Positions 34,849 through 44,090 of a stretch of 64,000 nt of DNA are shown here, piece after piece (position 1 is the stretch's first letter; every line of letters starts with the position of its first letter). The DNA is from Halobacteria archaeon AArc-dxtr1 (GTDB lineage Archaea > Halobacteriota > Halobacteria > Halobacteriales > Natrialbaceae). The notes below the pieces were generated by a model, which made no database searches, had not been told where the DNA came from, and worked only from the letters and a program-made list of their open reading frames with translations. The DNA is taken from the NCBI GenBank assembly GCA_025517425.1, contig JAOPJY010000005.1, forward strand, positions 1 through 64,000. The letters run 5' to 3'. The position numbers and the translations under genes were made by a program.

Positions 34849-37800
34849 CAGAAATCACCCCGGAACTGCTCGAATTGACGGATTACCGTATCAAAGTATT
34901 CTTCATCGAGGATGCGTGGGTTTCGTACTCGAGGTAGAGATTCAAGAACCGACCACACTGCCTCTGGATCTTCGAACCCATACGCGTGGAACACGACCGC
35001 ATCAATACTTGCCTGTGCATCTGCCCGCGTTTCAACGTCCTCAATCACGTTGATATTGAGCTCAGCACGAACCGGCTGGAAGTGCTCTCCGTAGCAATTG
35101 AGCCGAGCAGCGGGCTTCCAAATGGCCTCTCCGATATCACTCTCGACAGGTGGTTTTGGCGCTTGGGATTCTGTAACTAGGTAATTCGAGAGGTGCGTCT
35201 CAATTTTTGATCGGAGTAGATAATCGAAGGGGGTGCTATTGAGTATTCCAAGTAAACAGAAGAGCTCCTTCAGATTGTACCGTGGCTCAAAGAGTGCTGG
35301 TTTCGTCGCAGCATCGGGTTGTGGCCCTGGGTCCTGCCAGGTGTATGGATGGACCGTGTGAATCGTGTTAACGTTGAGAACATTCGGTGGGAGGACGGCA
35401 GCAATTACTGTTCGCTCATTAGACGATGTCGCAATATCCCGATATGCAATTCGATACTCTTCATAAGGCATCGGGACATCTGTGACTGGAATCGTCTCTC
35501 CGTCCTCGAAAGTGATCATATCTCTGTCTCTGTTTACGGGATATCGTTGGGTCAGTCCTCGAATCTCTCGATTTCGAATTTTGCTTTTAGCGCTTGCTCG
35601 GTCATCCCCTTCGTTGACTCCCCAGTACTTCGGAGAATCAATGTCGAAATAGGTTGAATCGTATGTATATTGGTAGATATTTCGCCCTCGATAAACTGGA
35701 TAATCACCCGGCTCTTCAAGCAGAGTCTCGCTCTGGCGCGTTTGGTGGATGCCTCGGGAAGGAGCGAACTCCCATCCATTTTCAGAGTCAAGGCGCTGAT
35801 GCTGGACAATAGTCTCATACGCTTCAACATCGTCTTGTGTTTCTACTGGTGGAAATGCCAGTAGTGACGGTGAATATGCGTCGAGCAGATTTCGGGGCAC
35901 TACCGGAAACGATGACTCCTCTTCAGAGAGGACCTTAAGAGAAGTTTGGCGGAACTTCGATCGAAATGCATCTGTTGTACCAGAATTATTGAATTGAATT
36001 AGACCGAACTCATACCGTCTGTGGATATCTGGAAAAATCTCATGATTTTCAAACCCAATTATCTGCTGCAGTTCCTTCTCTTCAACGAGCGATCGACGAG
36101 TCGATTTAAAGGAATGCTCTCGGAATAGTGCCCCTGGAGTCAACATCGAAACAATTGCGGTTGGTGCCGCAATTTCCATTGCCCGTTCGATAAAGAGCCC
36201 GCTTAGATTCAGCTTCCGATTGCCTCCGAATTCATACGTGTGTTCGAAATATATTCGCTGCTGATCGATGCTCCCCCTTTCGCCTTCCGTTGAACCATCA
36301 AGTTCCTCTGTAATGCGCCCTGCAGACGAACTTCCCTGAGTACCACTATCAACTTCTTGAAGAGTCTGCCACGGTGGATTACTGATGACTGCATCGAATC
36401 CCCCATCGGCCATGATATTAGGAAATCCGACCCACCAGTGAAACGGTGTTATTTCATCCGCTATCCGAACAGTATGAGATTCTTCTTCTAGGAAGGATGC
36501 AAACTGTTCTGAAAGTGCCTCTGTTAGTTCGTTGTTGAACTCAGTAGCTCTGTCTTTGATGCTGTTCCTTATTTCCGCTATATCTCCCCGAACAGCCTGC
36601 CGATATTCCCAAACTAGATCTCGATACTCTTCATCCAAGTTGGAGAACGTTGATAGATTAATCTGAGTGCTATCAGGCCGCCTATTTGGTCTATCTACAA
36701 ATCCAATCAAGCTGTTCCCATTAAAGAAATTTAGCCCTGTATGGTATTCTATTGCACGAAGTTCGTGGAGTGGTTCGTCACTATCACTGTCAAAAACGGA
36801 TAGTTGCAGTCGAAACCGTGTTAGTTCGATAGCTTCCGGATTCAAATCAACTCCAAACAAATTTCGACGGGTCGCGAGTAGGCGGGTAAACTGTGCACGC
36901 TCACTAGCAGTATCGAATGCCGGTAATTCAGCCTGAGCGTCTATTTGGGCAAGAGATAGGTGTTGGAGGCATTCTGTGTAAACGTCCGATAGGTAGGCTT
37001 GTGCCTCTTGGATGAAGGAGCCACTGCCCACTGCTGGATCTATAATGCGAAACTTGGGTAGAACTTCAAAATACAACTGGTTGATAGCGTCCAGATGTGG
37101 ATCCTGTTCAGAATCATCTGGATCCGATTCGAAGAGTTGATCGAGTGATTCATATTCTACATCCGCCTCTCGATTGAGGTTCTTAAGAAGTGAATCACGA
37201 AGTGTGTTAATGACGAGAGAATGTCGGAGCTGATCTGGGGTGTGATATGCTCCAGTATGTTGTTTATTAATAAAGCGCTCAAGCGCGTGTCCGATGACAC
37301 GCGGTGTCACGCTTGTCGTATGCCGGATATCGTAAGAGCTGCCAACTTGCCAGTTCCAATCTGCCAAGAATTTGAGGATGTTAGAGAACAACTTATTTGC
37401 TTCAGGAGTTGACGCTGGGGGCCTCACCTGATCGGCAGCTTCGCTAGGCGTCTCTTCGAAAAGGAAGGTTTGCAGATATGGACGTAGATCACTACGAGCT
37501 CCTTCTGGAATATCGCCGTCAAAAAGGGGTGAGTAGAACTCCTCGTAAACATTTTGTCTTGCCACAGACGCTGGTCCCTGCTGTTGTTCCAGATAGGTCT
37601 CCGGTAATACGCCGGTGTGCTGGAGCAGGTAAAGATAGACGAGGCGATTGATGAGCCGTTGCCCGTAGCGACGACGCGCTTGCACACTGACGTCGGGGTC
37701 TGCGTCAATTGCTTCAGCTACGGTATCTACCAGCTCTTGATAACGGGCTGCAAAACTCTCAATAATATATTCATCATCAAACATTTCGGAAAGAGAGCTA

Positions 37801-38204
37801 GAGTCATAGCCATCGATTTGGTTTAATCGCTCTACCAGCCGTCGAGATGTTCTAGCTTCTGTATCCAAATCCGATTTCTCAAATCCAAGGTGAACTATTG
37901 TGGTCTGACCGAGCCCTGTTGTGGCGACTGGTTTTGAGTATAGGTCAAATCTTCCAGTATTCCATGTGGCCACTACAATGAGATCAAACTGCTCAGTGAG
38001 GTCGTCTATCGAGAGTACTGATTCGGGTGATTGACTCTCCTCAACACCCATAATGCAAGCTGTGGCGTCTCCGGTAAACGCAAGTTCAACCTTCTCGTCG
38101 GAGCGATCGACTAGCTCCAATCCACGGCCAACTAATGAATCTGCAATCGCATCTAGTGAATTCCAGGCCCGAATATCTGCTGCTGAAATCTGTTCCGTAA
38201 CCAC
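34848..38204 (-). CDS. Large adenine-specific DNA methyltransferase (Eco57I/type IIG-like)
   Basis: 1118 residues, GTG start at 38204. An N-terminal region of about 150 residues with alternating strands (DLIVVATWNTGRFDLYSKPV) could be a nuclease-like or sensing domain; no intact PD-(D/E)XK is obvious. Then a helical domain, HTGAYHTPDQL near 325, SAM motif DPAVGSGSF near 388, catalytic NPPW near 607, and a C-terminal target recognition region (NIYQYTYDSTYFDID, LGILNSTPFDYLLRSK). The order resembles Eco57I-type and BREX PglX enzymes. It is AT-richer than the backbone and translationally coupled to the HEPN gene downstream. Confidence 0.85.
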   Translation of the reverse strand: MVTEQISAADIRAWNSLDAIADSLVGRGLELVDRSDEKVELAFTGDATACIMGVEESQSPESVLSIDDLTEQFDLIVVATWNTGRFDLYSKPVATTGLGQTTIVHLGFEKSDLDTEARTSRRLVERLNQIDGYDSSSLSEMFDDEYIIESFAARYQELVDTVAEAIDADPDVSVQARRRYGQRLINRLVYLYLLQHTGVLPETYLEQQQGPASVARQNVYEEFYSPLFDGDIPEGARSDLRPYLQTFLFEETPSEAADQVRPPASTPEANKLFSNILKFLADWNWQVGSSYDIRHTTSVTPRVIGHALERFINKQHTGAYHTPDQLRHSLVINTLRDSLLKNLNREADVEYESLDQLFESDPDDSEQDPHLDAINQLYFEVLPKFRIIDPAVGSGSFIQEAQAYLSDVYTECLQHLSLAQIDAQAELPAFDTASERAQFTRLLATRRNLFGVDLNPEAIELTRFRLQLSVFDSDSDEPLHELRAIEYHTGLNFFNGNSLIGFVDRPNRRPDSTQINLSTFSNLDEEYRDLVWEYRQAVRGDIAEIRNSIKDRATEFNNELTEALSEQFASFLEEESHTVRIADEITPFHWWVGFPNIMADGGFDAVISNPPWQTLQEVDSGTQGSSSAGRITEELDGSTEGERGSIDQQRIYFEHTYEFGGNRKLNLSGLFIERAMEIAAPTAIVSMLTPGALFREHSFKSTRRSLVEEKELQQIIGFENHEIFPDIHRRYEFGLIQFNNSGTTDAFRSKFRQTSLKVLSEEESSFPVVPRNLLDAYSPSLLAFPPVETQDDVEAYETIVQHQRLDSENGWEFAPSRGIHQTRQSETLLEEPGDYPVYRGRNIYQYTYDSTYFDIDSPKYWGVNEGDDRASAKSKIRNREIRGLTQRYPVNRDRDMITFEDGETIPVTDVPMPYEEYRIAYRDIATSSNERTVIAAVLPPNVLNVNTIHTVHPYTWQDPGPQPDAATKPALFEPRYNLKELFCLLGILNSTPFDYLLRSKIETHLSNYLVTESQAPKPPVESDIGEAIWKPAARLNCYGEHFQPVRAELNINVIEDVETRADAQASIDAVVFHAYGFEDPEAVWSVLESLPRVRNPRILDEEYFDTVIRQFEQFRGDF

Positions 38205-38508
38205 GATATCTGACTATTACGGCCGATTGGTATCAAATTTCCGCCAACCTCCGATTCTTACACATTCTAAATTGGATGCTAGCTGGTGACAGTAAGAAGT
38301 TCTTATGATCGCCATTGGGTTACTGGGGGACAAGGAAATATTGGACTGCATCAAAGAGTTGGTTTAACATATGGCGTGAGCTCTTGGTGCCCTAGAACGG
38401 CGAGAACTGTATAACGAGGATTACATACTTTCCAGCCGAGTGTTCGTGATCGGCTTCTTGATCGCGGCTAGGAATTATGCCCTCGAACTGTATGGTTCGC
38501 GGTAGAAA
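38205..38508. other. Gene-free stretch before the partition region
   Basis: No gene is visible here. The part next to 38204 probably contains the promoter of the methyltransferase gene; the rest shows no repeat or frame that I can name. Confidence 0.4.
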
Positions 38509-38548
38509 TTAACCAACAAAACAGATGACTTCACGAGATGTTGGTTAA
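38509..38548. repeat. Spaced inverted repeat TTAACCAAC/GTTGGTTAA, copy 3
   Basis: Arms at 38509-38517 and 38540-38548 with a 22-base spacer; arms extend to 10 bp (TTAACCAACA / TGTTGGTTAA). It lies in the 1.1-kb region upstream of parA. Confidence 0.85.
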
Positions 38549-38744
38549 TAGCTGCGCTGCCACCAGTTTATCGCCCAAAGCTCGTTTTCTCGCTACAAAG
38601 GAGTGTGAATCTCTCCAAACTGATCTCTTTTATGACCGCTAGAACGTATTTAGTGATCGCCTTTGGCCAGTTCCTTTAGTATTGATGAGTACGCCACTCC
38701 GATTGCTGAAACTCATGGCTGCACCCACTCGCTTTATCCATAAT

Positions 38745-38960
38745 CGATGCCAATATCGAGGTCTTCGTACGTCCGGTTGAGCATAGCGAGTGGTGTACTA
38801 GTTTGCGCGCTGCGTCGTGCACGCGATCGCCTACTGACCGCGAGGCCATCGTCGTAGCGAACGTATCCTGCTTCTTCGAGCTTGTTGACTGCCTACCTGA
38901 CCGTTTCGTAGTGTGTACGGAGGTGCTGCGCGACGCAGCGGGTGGAGTCACCACTTCCGA
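38745..38960 (-). pseudogene. Decayed copy of the winged-helix regulator domain
   Basis: Minus-strand reading gives SGDSTRCVAQHLRTHYETVR, an in-frame TAG at 38893-38895, then AVNKLEEAGYVRYDDGLAVS. This matches the N-terminal helix-turn-helix of the regulator at 6500 (PGDSISGVARKIDENRETIR and VVNRIEEAGYVAYDDGLQLV). Afterwards the frame shifts and decays. It has no nucleotidyltransferase partner left. Confidence 0.6.
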
Positions 38961-39000
38961 AAGCTGAGATTGACCAGTGGCATACCGGAACGTCGACTCG

Positions 39001-39289
39001 TTGGACAGAAACGAACGCACCGAGAAAAATGAACAAAACGAATGAAACGAACACACCGGGAAACGAGTTTAGTGAATCTCACGGCTGACTTGCTCTTCCT
39101 CACAAGAAACGAATGAAACGAGCGTAACGGCCGCATTGATTAAAACGAATGAGTTTCGTTCAGTGAGAATAACGAACGGTGGGATTTAACAGGGTGGTAT
39201 TCCTTTCATCGAGCGAAACACTCGCACCGAACGCACCGACCATAACGAGCGAAACGAACAAAACGAACTCACCACAAGGCACGAACGAT
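39001..39289 (+). repeat. AACGA-rich repeat array upstream of parA (candidate centromere)
   Basis: About a dozen AACGA pentamers, often as AAACGAAC or AAACGAATG, lie irregularly between 39001 and 39289, including two GAACGCACCGA blocks. Some are close to inverted (GAATGAGTTTCGTTC near 39144). Similar motifs continue inside the partner gene at 40150-40290. Position before parA suggests partition-complex binding sites or operators. Confidence 0.55.
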
Positions 39290-40108
39290 ATGAGCGACAC
39301 GAACACTTCACGAATCACCGTAGCGAATCAGAAAGGTGGTGCGGGGAAAACAACGGACGTCATCCACACTGGCGGCGCACTTGCCGCGCGAGGACACGAC
39401 GTACTCCTCGTCGATATCGACTATCACGGTGGACTTACATGCTCGCTTGGCTACAGCGATCTGTATTACAACACCGACCGAACCACGCTATTTGATGTGC
39501 TGGACTTCGATCAGATGGAGTCGGTGAACGACATCACCGTCGAGCACGAGGAATTCGATATTCTCCCCGCCAGTGAGAAGCTCGCTAACAATAAGAACAT
39601 CCAGACGTTGCTCGAAGCGCCCAAGAGTCGAGAGCGTCTAGGAATGACTCTCGACGAACTCGACAAGGACTACGACTACATCGTCGTCGACACTCCTCCG
39701 TCGCTCAATGTTCTCACCGATAATGCTCTCGTCGCGACGGGCAACGTTATCATCCCAGTACTCCCTGAGAAGCTCAACGCCAATAGTCTCCAGATTTTCG
39801 CGAAACAGCTCCAGTCCCTCGAACCAGCCTACGGAGACGTCAACCGCCTCGCGATCGTGTGCAACCGGGTCGAGCAGAACGCCGAACACCGGAGAACGAT
39901 CGAGGAAATTGAATCTGCCTACTCGTTGCCTCTCTTCGAGATCCCGAAGCGGACCGACCTCTCACAATCGATTGGTGAAGGCGTGTCAATCTTCGGCTTC
40001 AGCAAGGAGAACAAGCGGGTCGAAGACGCCCGCTCGCTATTCAACGACATCGCTGACCTGCTTGACGAGACCTTTGAGAAAACCCCGCCGACGGAGGTTG
40101 AAGCATGA
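39290..40108 (+). CDS. parA: ParA-type partition ATPase
   Basis: 272 residues from ATG 39290 (MSDTNTSRITVANQKGGAGK); an open frame upstream to 39179 is encoded by the AACGA repeats and was not used. Deviant Walker A KGGAGKTT at about 14-21, Walker A' VDIDYHGGLT near 45 (the usual D-x-Q position reads YHG), Walker B VDTPPSLNVL near 126. ParA ATPases position plasmids through dynamic nucleoid binding. It overlaps the small partner gene by four bases (ATGA). Confidence 0.92.
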   Translation: MSDTNTSRITVANQKGGAGKTTDVIHTGGALAARGHDVLLVDIDYHGGLTCSLGYSDLYYNTDRTTLFDVLDFDQMESVNDITVEHEEFDILPASEKLANNKNIQTLLEAPKSRERLGMTLDELDKDYDYIVVDTPPSLNVLTDNALVATGNVIIPVLPEKLNANSLQIFAKQLQSLEPAYGDVNRLAIVCNRVEQNAEHRRTIEEIESAYSLPLFEIPKRTDLSQSIGEGVSIFGFSKENKRVEDARSLFNDIADLLDETFEKTPPTEVEA

Positions 40109-40506
40109 GCGATGATTGGGGAAGCGCCTCGGGTATCGAGGGTAACTACGATGACGACGAGGAGGCGGAGGAAACGAACGAGACGAGCGAAGTGACCAAG
40201 ACGACTGAAACCGGTTCATCGACTGTAACACAGGAAACGAGTTCACCGAACAAAACGAAGGAAACGAACAAAACGAACATTAAAGATGAGTGGAACGGCC
40301 GGACCATCTACATCCCGGATGGTATCCTCGACGACCTGGAGGACACGTACCTCGAATCCCAGCTAAAACTTCGGAAAGCAGGTCGTAACGAATTCAAGAA
40401 GAACCGGCATTTTTACCCCCTACTCGTCCAGTTCGGCCTCGAAGCGCTCTCAGATGCCGACGCCGACGAAATCCAGGATCGGCTCTCCGACATCGCCGAC
40501 GAGTAA
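40105..40506 (+). CDS. Small ParA partner, putative centromere-binding protein
   Basis: 133 residues. The N-terminal 60 residues are a low-complexity Thr/Glu/Asn/Lys stretch (EETNETSEVTKTTE) encoded by AACGA-type repeats; the C-terminal 70 residues (NGRTIYIPDGILDDLEDTYL, then a charged helix with NRHFYPLLVQFGLEAL) look like a ribbon-helix-helix or similar DNA-binding fold. It is coupled to parA by a four-base overlap, the place where ParB-like or RHH adaptor genes sit. Binding to the AACGA repeats is inferred. Confidence 0.75.
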   Translation: MSDDWGSASGIEGNYDDDEEAEETNETSEVTKTTETGSSTVTQETSSPNKTKETNKTNIKDEWNGRTIYIPDGILDDLEDTYLESQLKLRKAGRNEFKKNRHFYPLLVQFGLEALSDADADEIQDRLSDIADE

Positions 40507-40593
40507 CTCTCGACAGACCGATGAACCACCCTGTTGCTGGCTCTCTCACTGACTGTACTGGGGACTGTTATCCAGTAAGGGAGCGATAGAGTA

Positions 40594-41874
40594 TCACGAA
40601 TCGAAGAGCCTGACCAGGTCATCACGCATTTCATCCCGTCGATGGCGACGTCGCTCCGGCTTCGCGAGGTAGTTATCGAGGACAACCTCGGCTGATTTCG
40701 ATCCCTGCTCTTCCGCGATATCCTCGAACCGCTCAGCCACCCGTTTGACCGCCGCCCCATACGCCGTGTACCAGTATCGACGCCCCATCTTCGGCGTCGG
40801 CGCTGTCCCGTCGACGGTAACCCCTGCTTCCTCAGCGAGATCGCGGAAGTGCCGTCGGGCGGTCTCCGTTGATATATGACCGGATTTCGACGAGGATGAT
40901 GGCAGTAGGTAGCCGTTCCAGTCGTCACTGTGCTCGTCGTGGAGATCGTCGATCCGCGACTCGAGTTCCTCGACGCCGACCAGCAACGCGACCGTTCCTG
41001 GTCCGTTTTTGCGGTCATCCTCACCAAAGTCGATGTACGGGTCCGGCCCCTCGGGGTCGTCCTCAGCGGGTGTGAGCGTGAGTTGGCGTGTATGAAGGCC
41101 ACAGATTTCGCTCGGCCGCAGTCCCCACCCGCAGACGCCAACGACGAGAAGGCGGTCAGCCGGCGTCTCGGCGGTCTGGTAGAGCGATTGAATCTGGTTG
41201 GCGTCGAGGGAAGGATTATCCCAGTCGGGTGCTGAATCCCACCCAAATCGACGTTCCAGCCGCGTCGTCGGGTCGTAGTCAGCTCTCCCGAAGTCGACGC
41301 GGTGCTGGTAGAACTGCCGGACCTCTTGGACGTACTTTCGTCGCGACGCGTGCGTGTTCAGCGTCTCGTCGAGCCGTCGGAGGACGTCGAATGTGTCCGC
41401 GACCCGGTTTTTTTCCTCGGAACTTCCCTGTTCAGACTGGAGTGGTGAGAGCAGATCGGCGGTGTCGTTCACCTGCTGGTAGGTCTCGATGTAGCGGCGA
41501 AGGACCGAGCGCCGGGTCGCGACCGTTGATTCGGCACGCCCCTGTCGGTCCCAGAGCTCACGTAGGTAGGATTCGAGTGCTTGGCGTGTATCCTGATCGT
41601 CGACGAACGCGAAGGGGCTCTTATCTTCGTCGTCGTTTGGTGGAACCCCGATCTCGGCGTAGAAGTCCCCGGGTGAGAGGTCGAAGTTCCGGGTGAGATG
41701 TGCGATGAAGCCCCGATAGTGGTCACTGAGCCACGCGTAGGTCGGTGTCTCGCAGTCGGGGTCGAGTCCATCTGCCCGCATCTCTTGGACGATTTCCTCC
41801 TGGTAGAAGGTCTCGCAGTCCTCGAGATCCATCGTGCTGTAGCGTGGTGAGTCGGTGGTAGTTTCTGTGGACAT
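40594..41874 (-). CDS. Tyrosine recombinase/integrase
   Basis: 426 residues from ATG 41874 (MSTETTTDSPRYSTMDLEDC); an upstream extension to 42015 lacks family features. An N-terminal SAM-like DNA-binding domain (RAESTVATRRSVLRRYIETY) is followed by the catalytic domain: Arg in CGWGLRPSEICGLH near 295, the box PKMGRRYWYTAYG near 380 (the usual His reads Lys or Gly) and Tyr in VVLDNYLAKPE near 410. It could resolve plasmid multimers or integrate the element. A candidate site lies 165 bases upstream of the start. Confidence 0.85.
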   Translation of the reverse strand: MSTETTTDSPRYSTMDLEDCETFYQEEIVQEMRADGLDPDCETPTYAWLSDHYRGFIAHLTRNFDLSPGDFYAEIGVPPNDDEDKSPFAFVDDQDTRQALESYLRELWDRQGRAESTVATRRSVLRRYIETYQQVNDTADLLSPLQSEQGSSEEKNRVADTFDVLRRLDETLNTHASRRKYVQEVRQFYQHRVDFGRADYDPTTRLERRFGWDSAPDWDNPSLDANQIQSLYQTAETPADRLLVVGVCGWGLRPSEICGLHTRQLTLTPAEDDPEGPDPYIDFGEDDRKNGPGTVALLVGVEELESRIDDLHDEHSDDWNGYLLPSSSSKSGHISTETARRHFRDLAEEAGVTVDGTAPTPKMGRRYWYTAYGAAVKRVAERFEDIAEEQGSKSAEVVLDNYLAKPERRRHRRDEMRDDLVRLFDS

Positions 41875-42038
41875 GGGTGATTGCGGTCCTGACGGGGCGC
41901 TGAATCGAATGTTGTAGTGTCCGCGTTTCTCAGTTGGACGAGTGAAACCGCGATGGGGAACGCGACTCGCTGCGTGCACCCCTGATTCTAAGCCGGGTGT
42001 TCTCAGTGGATACACCGTTACTCCTTATCCACTTATAC

Positions 42039-42084
42039 TTTGTGTGGTGTTGTTTTCCAGTCCAGAAAACCACAACAACACAAA
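42039..42084. other. Candidate recombinase core site
   Basis: Imperfect inverted arms TTTGTGTGGTGTTGTTTTC (42039-42057) and GAAAACCACAACAACACAAA (42065-42084) flank a 7-base centre CAGTCCA. Inverted arms around a 6-8 base spacer is the form of tyrosine recombinase core sites, and the recombinase gene begins 165 bases away. It could instead be a transcription terminator or operator. Confidence 0.35.
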
Positions 42085-42227
42085 ATTCCTGACTCTGATG
42101 CTCTCAGGGAATAAACTCTATGCCACTATACTATTTTTCTCGTTGAGCGTTGCGAATACTCCCATATCTGTGCACGAGATCTCCGCTAATCTGGGTCTAC
42201 ATCTAGATTTCGAACACAAATAGGACA

Positions 42228-42264
42228 CTCACAACTGCCACTCATTTGTCGAGTGGCAGTTGTG
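42228..42264 (-). terminator. Strong hairpin after the transposase gene
   Basis: A perfect 14-bp stem CACAACTGCCACTC (42230-42243) / GAGTGGCAGTTGTG (42251-42264) with a 7-base loop lies 72 bases after the transposase stop. It could end transposase transcription or block read-through from outside; no long T-run follows. Confidence 0.5.
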
Positions 42265-42335
42265 TGAGGAATTCTGAAGAAAGTTGGTCGTTTGGACAGC
42301 GATGCCTCTCACAAGGGGCAGACACGGAGTGGGTT

Positions 42336-44090
42336 TCACAGCAATTCAATCAACCTCCGATTGAGAAAGCCACGAAACCGCGGGGCCGTGACCCGCGGTT
42401 TCGTGCGGAACTCGACGATATCGAGTACTGTCTGAACGAGGAAGTCTACCAGCAGCCACATATCGTACAACAGGACGGCGAAGCCGAAGTGGAACAACCG
42501 CACTGAGAAGTTCCTCGAAGTCGTCCACGGTGCGAACTCTTTGATGCTGCTGTAGGCGTTTTCGATTCCGCCCCGCCGGGTATATCGTTTGATCTTCTTG
42601 CGAGTCTGGCGACGATCGAGACCAATCTCGTCGTTCACGGCGAGATTGGTCAGGAATACCTGGCACTCATCACGATCCTCGTCCGGTGGCAGTCCAACCA
42701 ACGTCGTCTCTGCCCTGCTATTGGTTACTCCATTTTTCACTGGACCGTGCATTGCGTGCTCTTCTTTCACCATGACTTCGTCGCCCATTCGCGCGATGAA
42801 CCGCTTGACGCGGTCATCGCGCTTGGCTGGAATCACATAGAAGAGGTTCCGCTCCTCAAGCGCCGATACGACGTCTGTCGCGTGGAACCACCGATCTGCA
42901 TAGACTCGCCACACGCTAAGACGAGCTCGGTTTTCGACGATGTCCACGAGCCGGCGGACGATCCCGCCGGCTCGGTGAGACTTGTCTTCGCCAGGATACG
43001 CTTCAGGATCGTGATTATCGGCGTTCCCGACTGGGACCATCGCGACCGCGAACTGAACGTTGTCCCCGACAACGTTCGCAGTCGCGAACTTGTGACACCA
43101 GTCGTACTCCTTATCTTCGGGCGCTCCTTGCACTCGAACCAGTTCCTCGCGCTCACCCGAGTAGGCGACGTAGGTCATATCGATCGCGAGCATGATCGGC
43201 CGCTCGAACTCAACAGATGGCTTGGCCCGCGTCAAGACGCGGGTCAAGCCGTGATTGACCATCTCCGCAATCTCCGACGGTTCGAGGTCTTTAATCGCCG
43301 TTAACAGGGTTTCTCCAGTCGGTCCATCCTCGAAGAACGGATCGCCGAGGTCAGGATCAGGATTAACCTGATCGCCGTAGGTCTCGGCACCGCCGTTGGC
43401 GGCGGTGCCTGTGATCCCGAGTAACGTCTCTAACCGCAGCAATTCCTCGTCGTCGTAGATAGATCCGCTTGGACGGTCAAAGTCGAACGCTGGGAACACG
43501 ACGGTTGTGAGTTCGTTGAGGAGTTCGCGAGTTTTTCCTCGAATGAGTCGGTTGACCGTACGCTTCGAGGAGCCCGCGGGCTCCTCGCAAGCGTCCTCTG
43601 TGTATGGCGAACCGATCGGACTGCCTCGCCTAGCGGCAAGTGTCCGAATTTGGCGTACACACACCGCGATCGTCGTCTGTAACCCTTGGAAACGGCTTTG
43701 TCGCGCACGCGTGATCGTGCTTCGATCAGGGATATCAGTCGGATCAAATCCAAGCGCAATGGCGACCGACGAATCGGTAGTAAGCGTCCGATGCACGGCA
43801 GCATCGGACGCGTCCTCGAGTTCACGGAGGAGAACCGTCCGAAGCATTGGTTCGAACGGCTTGGACTCGTGCCACTCTGGGTATGCGTCGTCTCGTGTGT
43901 AGGAACTGAGATCGAGATGAGAGACGAGATCAACCGCAGAGGCCGTCTCGTCGACGACCTCTGCGGCCTGCTTGGTCAACGGATGCCAACCGCCTGAGAG
44001 GGAATCGTTATTTTGGAGGCGCTCATCAACGGATCGTGGGTCGCGGCTGTCTTCAGCAGCCGCGACCCAATCTGACCGATTTGTGACCAC
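42336..44090 (-). CDS. DDE transposase of the insertion sequence
   Basis: 584 residues, GTG start at 44090. A helical N-terminal DNA-binding region (RSTITRARQSRFQGLQTTIA near 120) precedes the DDE catalytic core: DMTYVAYSGERE near 300, YADRWFHATDVVSALEERNL near 400 and the Y-x2-R-x3-E-like box YTRRGGIENAYSSIKEF near 520. A hydrophobic C-terminal segment (LFHFGFAVLLYDMWLLVDF) is typical of IS4-like haloarchaeal transposases. The gene is intact and its ends are intact, so the element may be active. Its coding sequence contains an exceptional series of long palindromes. Confidence 0.85.
   Translation of the reverse strand: MVTNRSDWVAAAEDSRDPRSVDERLQNNDSLSGGWHPLTKQAAEVVDETASAVDLVSHLDLSSYTRDDAYPEWHESKPFEPMLRTVLLRELEDASDAAVHRTLTTDSSVAIALGFDPTDIPDRSTITRARQSRFQGLQTTIAVCVRQIRTLAARRGSPIGSPYTEDACEEPAGSSKRTVNRLIRGKTRELLNELTTVVFPAFDFDRPSGSIYDDEELLRLETLLGITGTAANGGAETYGDQVNPDPDLGDPFFEDGPTGETLLTAIKDLEPSEIAEMVNHGLTRVLTRAKPSVEFERPIMLAIDMTYVAYSGEREELVRVQGAPEDKEYDWCHKFATANVVGDNVQFAVAMVPVGNADNHDPEAYPGEDKSHRAGGIVRRLVDIVENRARLSVWRVYADRWFHATDVVSALEERNLFYVIPAKRDDRVKRFIARMGDEVMVKEEHAMHGPVKNGVTNSRAETTLVGLPPDEDRDECQVFLTNLAVNDEIGLDRRQTRKKIKRYTRRGGIENAYSSIKEFAPWTTSRNFSVRLFHFGFAVLLYDMWLLVDFLVQTVLDIVEFRTKPRVTAPRFRGFLNRRLIELL

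Noticed and set aside
39179-39289. Longer N-terminus for ParA
   Set aside because: The extra 37 codons are built from AACGA repeats and precede the family's usual start; ATG 39290 gives the expected N-terminus just before the P-loop.
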